64,000 nt of DNA from AC-32 sp963813435 (GCA_963813435.1 CAWEYY010000001.1:124001-188000); one strand, 5' to 3'. Positions 25,799 to 35,119 are shown, counted from the first letter of the stretch. Numbers and translations are program-made. Notes: generated by a model from the sequence alone, not told the origin.

Positions 25799-27169
25799 GT
25801 GACTCTCAACGAACTCTTGCGGGTGTTCTGGCAGCGGAAGCTGCTGATCATCTGCGTCACCCTGGCAGTCGTCATCCCCGCCTATGTGGTGACGACCCTC
25901 GTCCCGCGCCAGTACGAGTCGACGTCCACGCTCACGCTCGCGCCGGTCGGCCAGACCAGCAACAACCTCCTGCTGTTCACGATCTTCGACCAGGTCATGC
26001 CGTCCTACGCGGAGGTCGCCACGTCCGCCAGCACGCTCTCGCGCGCGGAGCGACTGATCGGCCGCCCGCTGGCCGACGTCTCGGTGCAGACGTTCAAGGG
26101 CACGGGGATCATCAAGATCAAGGCGCGCAGCACGAACAAGCAGCTGGCGCAGCTGAGCGCAGCCGCGGCCTCCAAGGCGCTCCTCGACCGGGTCGACAAC
26201 GGCGGCGTCGGGGTCAAGTCGCTCAAGCTCACGGAGATCGACCCGCCGGAGCTGCCGACCTCGCCGGTGTTCCCGCGCACCAAGTTGACGCTGTTCGTCG
26301 CCACGCTCCTCGGCCTCGGGCTCGGGCTCGGCGCGGCGATCCTGCGCGAGGTGCTGACGACGAAGATCGAGACCGCCGACGACCTGGCGAAGGTCACGGG
26401 TGCGCCCGTCTACGCGGAGATCCCGTCCGAGACGGCGATTCTGAAGATGCACTCCGCCGAGGACCTGGCGGCCGACCCGCGCCTGCGGATGGTGGCCGAG
26501 GCGCTGCGCGACCTGCGCACGAACCTTCTCTTCACCGACGACACGATCCGCTCGATCGTCGTCACGAGCCCCGACGGGAGCCACGGCAAGACGACCGTCG
26601 CCTTCGGTCTCGCCGCGACGCTTGCGCGCTCGGGCACGCGCACGCTGCTGATCGACGCCGACCTTCGTCGCGGCCGGATCGCGAAGCTGCTGTCCCTCCC
26701 CGACTCACCCGGGCTGATCGACGTCCTCTACGACGAGGTGCCGTTCGAGAAGGCCCTCCACGCAACGCCGGACGGGCTCGAGGTCCTCGTCGGCGGCCGG
26801 CGCGCGGCCGACCCGGGCGAGCTGCTGACCGGCGCGTTCCCCGTGCTGCTCGACCGGCTCGAGCGGGAGTACGACACGATCGTGATCGACTCGACGCCGC
26901 TGATCCCGATCAGCGACGCGAGGATCGTGGCGCGGCACGCGGACGCGACGCTGCTCGTCGCGAGAGCCGGAACCGCGCTGCGCCGCCACGTCCGCACGGC
27001 AGTCGAGAGGCTCGACCTGATCTCCGTCAAGCTCACCGCCTGCGTGCTCAACCACTCGGGCGAGGTCAGCACCTCGAGCTACTACGTCCGGCCGAGCGAC
27101 GAGGACGAGGCCACCACCAAGGGGCTTCGCACGCGCCGGCTCGAGAAGCGCGGCGCCGCCCGCCGCTGA
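25799..27169 (+). CDS. Wzz/BY-kinase fusion (chain-length regulator with tyrosine kinase domain)
   Basis: GTG at 25799 gives 456 residues; upstream open frame overlaps the divergent gene. Residues 15-35 and 163-182 are the two membrane helices flanking an extracytoplasmic Wzz domain. The cytoplasmic part is a bacterial tyrosine kinase: Walker A SPDGSHGKTT near 258, Walker A' LLIDADLRRG near 283 and Walker B IVIDSTPL near 361. The tail has only one SYY pair rather than a long Tyr cluster. Predicted to set glycan chain length through phosphorylation cycles; the low-molecular-weight phosphatase at 31625 is its likely antagonist. Confidence 0.88.
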   Translation: MTLNELLRVFWQRKLLIICVTLAVVIPAYVVTTLVPRQYESTSTLTLAPVGQTSNNLLLFTIFDQVMPSYAEVATSASTLSRAERLIGRPLADVSVQTFKGTGIIKIKARSTNKQLAQLSAAAASKALLDRVDNGGVGVKSLKLTEIDPPELPTSPVFPRTKLTLFVATLLGLGLGLGAAILREVLTTKIETADDLAKVTGAPVYAEIPSETAILKMHSAEDLAADPRLRMVAEALRDLRTNLLFTDDTIRSIVVTSPDGSHGKTTVAFGLAATLARSGTRTLLIDADLRRGRIAKLLSLPDSPGLIDVLYDEVPFEKALHATPDGLEVLVGGRRAADPGELLTGAFPVLLDRLEREYDTIVIDSTPLIPISDARIVARHADATLLVARAGTALRRHVRTAVERLDLISVKLTACVLNHSGEVSTSSYYVRPSDEDEATTKGLRTRRLEKRGAARR

Positions 27170-27173
27170 GCCG

Positions 27174-28529
27174 GTGCTCTCCGGACGCGCCGAGGCAGTC
27201 GCCGGACGGCTCCGTTCGGATCCCGTCGAGGTCCTCGGCCTGCTCGGGCTCTCGCTCGTCGCGGGCCTGCTCGCGCTCTCGGCGGTCCTGCGCCCGGCGG
27301 ACGCGTTGCTGCTCGTCCTCGGCGCAGGGGTGGTCGGCGTCTTTCTGCTCCGGACCGATTTCGCGATTCTGCTCGTCGTCGCGACCGCGCCGCTCGAGGG
27401 CCTCTGGAACGCAGGCCCGGCCGGCATCCCCCTGACCAAGGTCGCAGGTGCCCTCTGCCTCGCGAGCTTCGCCCTCACCGTCGCGCGCCAGAACCGCGTG
27501 ATCGCCTTCGAGCGCGGGCAGGCGCTCGTGCTCGGGATCCTCGCGCTGGCACTGTTCTCGACGCTGCAGGCCTACGACAGCACCGCCGCCGTCACCACGG
27601 CCACGCGCTACGCGAGCTTCGCAATCATCTACGTGATCGTCACGCAGTTCGGAGGCGACCGGATCCTGCAGCGCCGGATCGCGTGGACGCTGGCGATCAG
27701 CTGCTCGATCGCCGCTGTCGTCGGGATCTACGAGTACCGGTCCGGCAACGAGACGCTGGCAACCTTGCCACACGGCAACCAGAACGACTTCGCGTTCATC
27801 CTCGCCACCTCGCTGCCGTTGATGTTCTTCCTGCTGAGCGGCTCGCGGCTGCTTCAGCGCGTGATCGTGCTCGGAGCGATCGGCCTGAGCTCGGCTGCGA
27901 TCCTGCTCAGCCTCTCGCGTGGCGCCCTCGTCGGAATCGCCGCCGGGTTCCTCGTCTTCGTGCTGACCGACCGGCGCCGTCTCAAGGTCGTGCTGACCGC
28001 GGGAGCGCTCGGGGTGATCGCCACCGTGCTCGTGATCCACAGCAACCCGCAGCGGTTCCATCAGGCGCTGTTCCTCAAGCAGCAGGTCGCGCAGGAGAAC
28101 GAGACGACGCGGCTACAGGCCTGGGACGCCGCCGGGAGGCTCGCGACCGACCATCCGCTGCTCGGTGTCGGGCCGGGCAACTTCCAGTTCTTCTACAACA
28201 AGCTGACCGGCTGGCCCGTGGGCTCGCTCACGCTGACGGTCGCGCACAACGCGCTCCTCGACGTGGCGGCCGAGCTCGGGATCGCGGCGATGTGCCTGCT
28301 CGCGCTCTACCTGGTGCTGTCGTTCACGCGTCTGACGGCGGAGCTGCGCCTCGGCTACGGCGACCCCGCATTCGTCCAGGCGTTACGGATCTCGCTGACG
28401 ATCGCGGTCGTCAGCGCGATGTTCCTCTCAGAGCAGTACTTCCTGCCGTTCTGGCTGATCGGCGGCCTGACGGGCGCGATCTGGGTCGACGGGCAGCGCC
28501 GCAACGCGGCCGCGCCCGAGCCCGGATGA
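27174..28529 (+). CDS. O-antigen ligase/polymerase family membrane protein (Wzy/WaaL-like)
   Basis: A 451-residue protein with about twelve hydrophobic helices. The Wzy_C signature region is visible: ILLSLSRGALVGIAAGFLVF, then a periplasmic-type loop with LQAWDAAGRLATDHPLLGVG and PGNFQFFYN, and AHNALLDVAAELGIAAM. It lies 4 bp after the kinase gene and overlaps the next glycosyltransferase by ATGA. Predicted polymerase or ligase of the exported glycan; the existence of a second such protein at 14915 suggests one polymerises and the other ligates. Confidence 0.85.
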   Translation: MLSGRAEAVAGRLRSDPVEVLGLLGLSLVAGLLALSAVLRPADALLLVLGAGVVGVFLLRTDFAILLVVATAPLEGLWNAGPAGIPLTKVAGALCLASFALTVARQNRVIAFERGQALVLGILALALFSTLQAYDSTAAVTTATRYASFAIIYVIVTQFGGDRILQRRIAWTLAISCSIAAVVGIYEYRSGNETLATLPHGNQNDFAFILATSLPLMFFLLSGSRLLQRVIVLGAIGLSSAAILLSLSRGALVGIAAGFLVFVLTDRRRLKVVLTAGALGVIATVLVIHSNPQRFHQALFLKQQVAQENETTRLQAWDAAGRLATDHPLLGVGPGNFQFFYNKLTGWPVGSLTLTVAHNALLDVAAELGIAAMCLLALYLVLSFTRLTAELRLGYGDPAFVQALRISLTIAVVSAMFLSEQYFLPFWLIGGLTGAIWVDGQRRNAAAPEPG

Positions 28530-29635
28530 GGGTCGTCTACGTCTCGACGATCGAGCGCGGCGGGCCGATCACGCATCTGAGGCAGCTCGCGCCCCGGGTC
28601 GCCGGGGAGGGCGTGGACGTGCTGGTGCTGTGCGGGAGCGAGGAGCTCGCCGAGAGCTTCCGCGGGCTCGGAGTAACGGCAGAGGCGGTGCCGATGGCGC
28701 ACAAGCTCGACGTGGCCGGCGCGGCCGCGCTCTGGCCCCGTCTGCAGGGAGCCGACCTCGTCCACACGCAGGACCGCCGGGCGGGCCTCTTCGGACGGCT
28801 CGTGGGCCGCCTGCGGCACGCGCGGGTCATCCACACGCTGCACGGGATGCCCGAGGAGATCGCGGCGAAGATCGGCCGCGACGACGCGCCCGACCCGCCT
28901 GACGTCTCGCGCGTGCGCAAGGAGTGGCTCCTGCACGGCTACCTGCCCGTCGAGGCGGGGCTGGCGCGCCTCGGCCACGTCGTGACCCCGTCTCAGGCGA
29001 TGGCCGACTTCATGCTGGCGCACGGCTTCCCGGAGCCGCGACTGCACGTGATCCCGCTCGGCGTCGAGGCCGGGTCGGCGAACGGGCGGCCGGCGGAGGG
29101 CAACGCGCTGGTCGCCGGAGCCGCCACGAACCTCGAGTACTGGAAGGGGATCGACGTCCTGCTCGCCGCGGCCCGCCTCGTCCGCGCGCCGTTGCGGCTG
29201 GAGATCTACGGAACCGGCTCGCTGCGCGAGGAGCTCGAGCGGCAGGCGCGGGAGAGCGACGTCGACGCGACGTTCCACGGCTTCGTCCCGAATCTCCGCG
29301 AGCGCCTCGCCGGGCTCGACGTGCTCGTGCAGCCCTCGCGCGCGGACAACCTGCCGCTGTCCGTCCTCGAGGCGATGGCCGCGGGGCTGCCGGTGGTCGG
29401 CACGCGCGTCGGCGGGATCCCCGAGCTCGTGGTCGACGGCGAGACCGGGATCCTCGTCGACCCGGAGCGGCCGGTCGCGCTCGCCGAGGCGCTCGACGCG
29501 CTGGCGTCGAGCCCCGAACGGCGGCGGGCGCTTGGCGAGAAGGGGCGCAAGCGGGCGATCGAGCAGTTCTCGCCGGAAGCGACCGCGCGGCGGACGGTCG
29601 CGCTCTACGAGGAGCTGTGCGGATCCTCCATGTGA
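28526..29635 (+). CDS. Family 4 glycosyltransferase
   Basis: A 369-residue GT-B enzyme, ATG at 28526 within the ATGA overlap. MRVVYVSTIERGGPITHLR opens the acceptor half; VIHTLHGMPEEIAAK, VTPSQAMADFML and VIPLGVEAGS follow the GT4 order; LVQPSRADNLPLSVLEAMAAG carries the E-x7-E signature. Cytoplasmic, probably using an NDP-sugar to extend the lipid-linked repeat unit. The gene's 3' end overlaps the next glycosyltransferase by 19 bp. Confidence 0.88.
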   Translation: MRVVYVSTIERGGPITHLRQLAPRVAGEGVDVLVLCGSEELAESFRGLGVTAEAVPMAHKLDVAGAAALWPRLQGADLVHTQDRRAGLFGRLVGRLRHARVIHTLHGMPEEIAAKIGRDDAPDPPDVSRVRKEWLLHGYLPVEAGLARLGHVVTPSQAMADFMLAHGFPEPRLHVIPLGVEAGSANGRPAEGNALVAGAATNLEYWKGIDVLLAAARLVRAPLRLEIYGTGSLREELERQARESDVDATFHGFVPNLRERLAGLDVLVQPSRADNLPLSVLEAMAAGLPVVGTRVGGIPELVVDGETGILVDPERPVALAEALDALASSPERRRALGEKGRKRAIEQFSPEATARRTVALYEELCGSSM

Positions 29636-30666
29636 TCCAGGAGCTCGGCACAGGCGGCGCGGAGCGGATCCTCGTCTCGGCCTACCGCGGCGCCCGCGAC
29701 GCCGGCCACGAGGTGTTCGTCGCGGCCGCGCCCGGGCCGCTCGCCGCGGAGCTCGACGCCCAGTCGTACCCGCTCCCGCTCGTCCAGCGCAAGCCCTGGC
29801 GGATCCCGGGAGCGACGCTCGCTGTGCGGCGCGCGGTGCGCGACTCGAGGCCCGACGTGGTCCACGCGCACAACCCGGTGATCGGCTTCGCGACGGGTCT
29901 GGCCACGCGCCGCGGCTCGCGACCGCCGGGTCTAGTCAGCCTCCACGGAGGCGCCGACGACGAATGGCGCGCGACCGTGCGGCTCGTTCACGCCTCGGGC
30001 CTCGCACCGGTCGCGTGCGGCACGGGTGTCGCCTCGGCGCTCGAGGAGCACGGCTGCGCGCCGGTAGCGACGGTCCCGAACGCGGTCGGGCCTGCTCCAC
30101 CGCCCGCGGACCGTGCGGAGCTGGAGCGCGACTGGGAGATCCCGCCGGGCAACCGCCTCGTGCTCGCGGTCGGGAGGCTCGTCGAGCAGAAGAACCACGC
30201 GCTTGCGATCCACGCGCTGGCCGTTGTTCCGGAGACGACGCTCGTGATCGCGGGAGACGGGCCGTTTCGCGGGACCCTGGAGCGCACCGCCGAGGAGAGC
30301 GGCGTCGCCGACCGGGTCGTCTTCGCTGGCCTTCGTCCCGACGCCCGCGCGCTGATGGGCGCGGCCGACGTGGTTGTGCTCCCATCGCGCTGGGAAGGCC
30401 TCCCGCTGACCGCGCTCGAGACGCTCGCGTCGGGCACGCCGCTCGTCGCGACGGACGTCCGCGGCGTGCGCGAGCTAGTCGTCGACGGGCAGAACGCGCT
30501 CCTGGTCCCCGAAGAGCCCGAGGCGTTGGCCGCGGCCCTTCTCCGCGTCCTGGACGACCCCGAGCTCGCAGCCCGACTCGCCGAAGCAGGCCGCAAGGTC
30601 GAAGGCGCGGGCTCGGACGACGAACTCGTCGCGGGGTTCCTGCGCCTGTACGAGGGCCTCCGGTGA
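29617..30666 (+). CDS. Family 4 glycosyltransferase
   Basis: GTG at 29617 lies inside the previous gene (19-bp overlap) and gives 349 residues starting MRILHVIQELGTGGAERILV, the classic GT4 N-terminus. LVLAVGRLVEQKNHALAIHA and LPSRWEGLPLTALETLASG are the donor-site segments. Sequence similarity to the preceding gene suggests both act on the same glycan at different steps. Confidence 0.88.
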   Translation: MRILHVIQELGTGGAERILVSAYRGARDAGHEVFVAAAPGPLAAELDAQSYPLPLVQRKPWRIPGATLAVRRAVRDSRPDVVHAHNPVIGFATGLATRRGSRPPGLVSLHGGADDEWRATVRLVHASGLAPVACGTGVASALEEHGCAPVATVPNAVGPAPPPADRAELERDWEIPPGNRLVLAVGRLVEQKNHALAIHALAVVPETTLVIAGDGPFRGTLERTAEESGVADRVVFAGLRPDARALMGAADVVVLPSRWEGLPLTALETLASGTPLVATDVRGVRELVVDGQNALLVPEEPEALAAALLRVLDDPELAARLAEAGRKVEGAGSDDELVAGFLRLYEGLR

Positions 30667-31628
30667 CCCCGCGGGTCTCCGTCGTGATCCCCGCGTTCGA
30701 CGCGGCCGAGACCGTCGGCGGGGCGATCTCGTCGGTCCTCGCCCAGACGTACGCCGATCTCGAGGTCGTCGTGGTCGACGACGGCTCACGTGACGCCACA
30801 GGCGCGGTCGCCGCGGCCTTCGAGGGCCCCGTGCGGGTCGTCGCCCAAGAGAACGCGGGCGTCTCGGCCGCGCGGAACCGTGGCCTGGCCGAGGCGCAGG
30901 GGGAGCTGATCGCGTTCTGCGACGCGGACGATGTCCTGCTGCCGCGCCACCTCGAGGCGCTGCTCGCGGTCTACGAGCCGAACGGCGGGATCGCAACCTC
31001 GAACTGCTACTGGCTCTTCCCGGGCGGGATCCACCCCTCGCGCACGCGCTACAAGGGCCGCTTCCCGAAACCGGAGCGCCAGCGGCTCGCGATCCTCGAG
31101 CAGAACTTCGTCTCGACGATGTCGCTCTTCCCCGGGGCGCTGGCCGACGAGATCGGGCCGTTCGACACCGGACTCGAGGTCGCCGAGGACTGGGACTTCT
31201 GGCTGCGCGCGGTCTATGCGGGCCACACGGTCTCGCTGCAACCCGAGCCGCTCGCGCTCTACCGCTGGGGGACCAGCGGCCTCTCCGCAGAGCCCGAGCG
31301 CATGGACGAGCACGCCGCTGCCGTCCTGCGCAAGGCCGCCGCGCGCGACGACCTGCGGCCCGAGGAGCGCGCGTACCTCGTCAAGCGCCTCTCCGGCCCC
31401 GGGCCCGCGGAGCTCGGCCGCCGCGGCGACGATGCGCTGCGCGACCGCCGCTACCGCGAGGCCGCGAGAAGCTACCGCGACGCGGCCGCTCTCTGCCCGA
31501 GCGAGCCCGCGCTCCTCCGGAAGGCGCGCGTCATGCGCCTGGCGCCCTGGCTTGTCGGACCGCTCGTCCGCTCGCGGCAGCTGAGGATCGAGCACGAGGT
31601 CGGCTTCGAGGAGGGCCACGTCCGATGA
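30663..31628 (+). CDS. Family 2 glycosyltransferase
   Basis: GTG at 30663 overlaps the TGA of the previous gene by GTGA. The 321-residue protein has the GT2 order: SVVIPAFDAAETVGGAISSV, VVVDDGSRDATG, NAGVSAARNRGLAEAQGELI, FCDADD (DxD) near residue 84 and EVAEDWDFWLRAVYAG (the ED catalytic motif) near 178. The final 80 residues are Arg-rich and helical. It is coupled to the downstream phosphatase gene by an ATGA overlap. Confidence 0.88.
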   Translation: MTPRVSVVIPAFDAAETVGGAISSVLAQTYADLEVVVVDDGSRDATGAVAAAFEGPVRVVAQENAGVSAARNRGLAEAQGELIAFCDADDVLLPRHLEALLAVYEPNGGIATSNCYWLFPGGIHPSRTRYKGRFPKPERQRLAILEQNFVSTMSLFPGALADEIGPFDTGLEVAEDWDFWLRAVYAGHTVSLQPEPLALYRWGTSGLSAEPERMDEHAAAVLRKAAARDDLRPEERAYLVKRLSGPGPAELGRRGDDALRDRRYREAARSYRDAAALCPSEPALLRKARVMRLAPWLVGPLVRSRQLRIEHEVGFEEGHVR

Positions 31629-32185
31629 GCGCGCGGGAGCTGAGCGTCGCGTTCGTCTGCACCGGGAACCGCTTCCGCAGCCCGATCGCCGAGGCGCTGT
31701 TCGTGCGGGACACCGAGGCCCTGCCGGTGCGGACGGAATCGCTCGGCACGCTCGACCTCGGGCCGCGGCCGGCGGTTCCCGAGGCCGCGTCGCTCGCGGA
31801 GACGATGGGAATCGACCTCTCAGGGCACCAGGCGCGGAGCCTCACCGGCGCCGACCTGGGCGCGTTCGACCTCGTACTCGGCTTCGAGCGCCGTCACGTG
31901 CTCGCGTCGGTCGTCGATGCGCACGCGCACATCGAGCAGACGTTCACGCTCCCGGACTTCGTCGCGCTCCTCGAGACGCTTCCCGGGCCCCCGCTGCCGA
32001 ACGACCGCATCGAGCGAGCGCTGATCCGGATCCGCCAGGCGCACGCGGCCAGGCCGTCCGGCTTCCGGAACGCGCCGATGGAGGAGCTGCGCGACCCGCT
32101 CGGGCTGCCGGCCGCCGCCCAGCGCGAGACCGGCCTCGAGCTCCAGCGGCTCGTTGCCGAGCTCAGCGCGCTGCTGCTCGCCTAA
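31625..32185 (+). CDS. Low-molecular-weight protein-tyrosine phosphatase-like protein
   Basis: A 186-residue member of the LMW-PTP fold with the P-loop C-x5-R-S as VCTGNRFRSPIAEALF (residues 11-26). The usual general-acid D-P pair would be near the C-terminus (LRDPLG), displaced from the family norm. It ends a coupled run behind the glycosyltransferases, the arrangement seen in Wzb/Wzc pairs, so its likely substrate is the BY-kinase at 25799. Length is somewhat above the usual 150-160 residues. Converges with the deacetylase gene over 4 bp. Confidence 0.82.
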   Translation: MSARELSVAFVCTGNRFRSPIAEALFVRDTEALPVRTESLGTLDLGPRPAVPEAASLAETMGIDLSGHQARSLTGADLGAFDLVLGFERRHVLASVVDAHAHIEQTFTLPDFVALLETLPGPPLPNDRIERALIRIRQAHAARPSGFRNAPMEELRDPLGLPAAAQRETGLELQRLVAELSALLLA

Positions 32186-33285
32186 GCCCTCCTGGCCTCC
32201 CAGCGGTCGAGCGTCTGCGAGGCGGTCCCGACGCGGCCGTCCTGCTCCTCGATCCAGGCGAGCAGCCGCGTGTAGAGCCGGTCGTAGCCGCGCGCAAGCC
32301 GCGGGTTGTGCGAGGGCGGGTGCCAGAGGATCGCGACCGCGCCGCCGTGCTCGGCGACCGGCTCCAGCGTCGCGACGGCCGCGTCGAAGGCTGCGTCCGC
32401 GTCGAGGCCGAGGTAGCGCTCCTCCGCGAGCGTCGCGTCCATCAGGGCGAGCGGGAGCTCCCAGCCTCCGGCCTCGCGCCGCTCCGGGTCCCAGAGCCGG
32501 TACGGATAAGGCGTTCCTGCACGCAGCCCCGGCTGCGAGGCCCAGCCGATGCTCGAGTCGTAGCGGAGGCCTGCCTGCCGCAGCTCCGCTGCGAGCCGGT
32601 TGGGGTCGCTCCGCAGGTAGTGGTGGCGCAGTCCCTGCGGGTGATCGAGCGGCGCAGCCTCCTGGGCAATCGCGCCTGGCCGCTCGCGGGCCTGGTACGA
32701 CGCGTGGAGGCCGATCTCGAATCCCGCGGCCGCCGTCGCGTCGAGCGCGGCCGTCAACGCGGGCCGGTACCGCTCGGGGTAACCGTCGCGCGGGTCGTCC
32801 TGGCGCGTCAGGAAGAAGCAGGTCGAGCGCGGGCCGGCAGCGATCATCTCGTCCAGCGGGAAGACCGGGTCCCGCCCGGCCGCGGCGTCGAGCAGGAACG
32901 CCGACCCTTCGCGCAGCCGCTCGCCGGAGACGTGGACGACCCCGCCCGCGAGCCTCCGCAGGCCCGTACCGAACCCGCCCCCGCCGAGCAGGTCGACGTC
33001 GTGCGTCAGCGCAATCAGGAAGCGGCCGCCGCCCGGATAGCCGCGCCGCTCCACGCCAAGCCGCCGGCCCAGCTCGGCCGCGAGCTCGGCCACACGCGCC
33101 CCCGGTGGCTCGGCCGGCGGCAGCGGCCGGCCGTGCTCGTCCCGCTCCCCGTCGCGCTCCGCGGCGAGCGTCAGCAGCCCGAAGATCTCGTCGAGATCGG
33201 CCTGCCGCACCTGCGCCTGCTCGTCGAACGGCAGCCCGAGCGCGTCGAGCAGCGCGTCGAGGGCGTACCGCCGCTCAGGCTCCAT
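32182..33285 (-). CDS. Polysaccharide deacetylase-like protein
   Basis: ATG at 33285, whose first base is the last base of the lysS stop, gives 367 residues. A NodB-like core is visible: LIALTHDVDLLGGGGF (residues 130-145) with the metal-binding D-V-D, IGLHASYQARERPG with a His motif, and LRHHYLRSDPNRLAAEL. No signal peptide is seen, so it may act on a cytoplasmic or lipid-linked intermediate. It sits at the right edge of the glycan cluster but is co-directional with lysS, so its assignment to the cluster is by function, not by operon. Confidence 0.72.
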   Translation of the reverse strand: MEPERRYALDALLDALGLPFDEQAQVRQADLDEIFGLLTLAAERDGERDEHGRPLPPAEPPGARVAELAAELGRRLGVERRGYPGGGRFLIALTHDVDLLGGGGFGTGLRRLAGGVVHVSGERLREGSAFLLDAAAGRDPVFPLDEMIAAGPRSTCFFLTRQDDPRDGYPERYRPALTAALDATAAAGFEIGLHASYQARERPGAIAQEAAPLDHPQGLRHHYLRSDPNRLAAELRQAGLRYDSSIGWASQPGLRAGTPYPYRLWDPERREAGGWELPLALMDATLAEERYLGLDADAAFDAAVATLEPVAEHGGAVAILWHPPSHNPRLARGYDRLYTRLLAWIEEQDGRVGTASQTLDRWEARRA

Positions 33286-34643
33286 TACTCCCTTGGCCGC
33301 AGCGCCGGAAAGAGGATCACGTCGCGGATCGTCTCGCTCCCGGTCAGCACCATCGCCAGCCGGTCTATGCCGACGCCGCAGCCGCCGGTCGGCGGCATCC
33401 CGTACGAGAGCGCCTCGACGAAGTCCGGGTCGCCGGGCTCGGACTCCTCCGCCCCGGCCTCGCGCTCGGCCTCCTGCAGGGCGAACCGCTGCGCCTGCTC
33501 CTCGCTGTCGTTCAGCTCGCTGAACGCGTTCGCGAACTCCATCCCGGCGACGACGCACTCGAACCGCTCAACGAGCGACTCGTCCGCGTCCGTCGTGCGC
33601 GCGAACGGCGAGAGCTCGAGCGGCCAGTCGAAGACGATCGTCGGCTGGATCAGCTCGGGCTCGACGAAGTGCGAGTACGCGTGGTCGACGAGCTGCGACC
33701 AGGAGACGTCGCGCGAGGCGTCGACGCCCGCGTCGGCGAGCTTCTCGCGCAGCTCGTCCTCGTCGCGCGACCAGACGCCCTTCTCCTCGAGCGCCTCGAC
33801 GAAGCTCAGCCGGTGCCACGGCGGCTCGAGGTTGATCTCGTGCCCGCGGAACGTGACCTGGGTCATGCCGATCGCGCGGGTCGCCGCCTCGACCAGCTGC
33901 TCGGTTCGCACCATCGTGTCGCGGTAGTCGGCGTAGGCCTCGTACCACTCGACCTGCGTGAACTCGGGTGAGTGCTTGTACGAGATGCTCTCGTTGCGGA
34001 AGTCCTTCGAGAGCTCGTAGACCCTCTCGAGCCCGCCGACGATCAGGCGCTTCAGGTAGAGCTCGTCGGCGATCCGCAGGTAGAGGTCGGCGTCGAGCTC
34101 GTTCGAGTGCGTGACGAACGGGTCGGCGAACCCGCCTCCGTAGCGCGGCTGCAGGATGGGCGTCTCGACCTCGATGAACCCCTCGCCGTCGAGGTAGGCG
34201 CGGACCTCCGTGACGATCCGCGCACGCGTCAGGGCCAAGCGGCGCGAGTCCTCGTTCATCAGCAGGTCGAGATAGCGCTGCCGGTAGCGCGTCTCGACGT
34301 CCGTCAGCCCGTGGAACGTATCCGGGAGCGGGCGGCGGATCTTGGCGAGCAGAACGACCTCGGAGGTGGCCACCGAAGGCTCGCCGCGCTTCGACCGGCC
34401 CGGTTTGCCCGTCGCGCCGACGAGGTCGCCGAGATCGAGGTCGAGCTCCTGCTCGACGATCAGCTGGATGCGGCCCGAGCGGTCGACGAGGTCGAGGAAG
34501 CTGAGCTTCCCCATCTCGCGCCGGCCCATGACCCGCCCGGCGACGCGGAGCTCGGCGTCGAGCGTCTCCCCCGGTTCGGCCTTCTCGGCCTCGGCGCGAA
34601 CGACGGCGATCTCGGTCCGGTCCGGAAACCGCTTGGGCAACAT
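33285..34643 (-). CDS. lysS: Lysyl-tRNA synthetase, class II
   Basis: Charges tRNA-Lys. The 452 residues are close to the bacterial minimum because the N-terminal extension is short. An OB-fold anticodon domain (LRVAGRVMGRREMGKLSFLD) precedes the class II core: motif 2 FRNESISYKHSPEFTQVEWY near 215 and motif 3 GVGIDRLAMVLTGSETIRDV near 420. ATG at 34643. It overlaps the deacetylase start by one base (TAATG), so the two genes may be co-translated. Confidence 0.96.
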   Translation of the reverse strand: MLPKRFPDRTEIAVVRAEAEKAEPGETLDAELRVAGRVMGRREMGKLSFLDLVDRSGRIQLIVEQELDLDLGDLVGATGKPGRSKRGEPSVATSEVVLLAKIRRPLPDTFHGLTDVETRYRQRYLDLLMNEDSRRLALTRARIVTEVRAYLDGEGFIEVETPILQPRYGGGFADPFVTHSNELDADLYLRIADELYLKRLIVGGLERVYELSKDFRNESISYKHSPEFTQVEWYEAYADYRDTMVRTEQLVEAATRAIGMTQVTFRGHEINLEPPWHRLSFVEALEEKGVWSRDEDELREKLADAGVDASRDVSWSQLVDHAYSHFVEPELIQPTIVFDWPLELSPFARTTDADESLVERFECVVAGMEFANAFSELNDSEEQAQRFALQEAEREAGAEESEPGDPDFVEALSYGMPPTGGCGVGIDRLAMVLTGSETIRDVILFPALRPRE

Positions 34644-34676
34644 CCGCGCGAGTCTAGTGCCGCGAGCCCCGAATCA

Positions 34677-35099
34677 TCAGCGGTCGCCCACGGCAGCACG
34701 GATCGCGTCGGCATCGGCGCCAAGGTCGCGCAGGATCTCGGACGCAATTCCCTCGTCCTCTCGCGCGATGGCGAGCAGGATGTGCTCGGGCCCGACCTCC
34801 GCTTCGCCGCGCGCGTCAGCCTCGACCAGCGCGAGCTCGACGATCTTCTTCGCACGCGGAGTCCATGAAAGCTCGCTGCTCGCGTCGCCGCGCCCGGGGA
34901 TCACACCCACCCGCGCGCGAACCTCCTCGAGCCGGATCCCGAGCTTCTCGAGCGCCTGGGCCGCGATCCCCTCGTTCAGGCGGAGCAGGCCGAGCAGGAA
35001 GTGCTCGGTGCCGAGGTAGTCGTGCCTGAGCGCCCTCGCCTCTTCCTCGGCGAAGACGCCGACAACCAGCCGCCCGGGCTCCGTGAGGCGCTCGAACAC
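34677..35099 (-). CDS. Stand-alone Clp N-domain protein, ClpC2-like
   Basis: GTG at 35099 gives a 140-residue protein made only of the two Clp_N repeats. It aligns with the N-terminus of the ClpC encoded at 8231 (MFERLTEPGRLVVGVFAEEE against MFERFTERARQVVVLAQDE), without AAA modules. Repeat 1 keeps GTEH; repeat 2 has GPEH, so a Thr of the second phospho-Arg pocket is lost. Mycobacterial ClpC2 is a similar stand-alone protein that binds ClpC N-domain ligands (established knowledge). Likely adaptor, decoy or stress protector. It lies between greA and lysS. Confidence 0.85.
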   Translation of the reverse strand: MFERLTEPGRLVVGVFAEEEARALRHDYLGTEHFLLGLLRLNEGIAAQALEKLGIRLEEVRARVGVIPGRGDASSELSWTPRAKKIVELALVEADARGEAEVGPEHILLAIAREDEGIASEILRDLGADADAIRAAVGDR

Positions 35100-35119
35100 G
35101 AGCGCCAGCCTAACCCGCG

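Noticed and set aside
27066..28061. 331-residue minus-strand frame in the Wzy-like gene
   Set aside because: Charged, low-complexity shadow, whereas the plus-strand frame has correct membrane helices and the Wzy_C signature.
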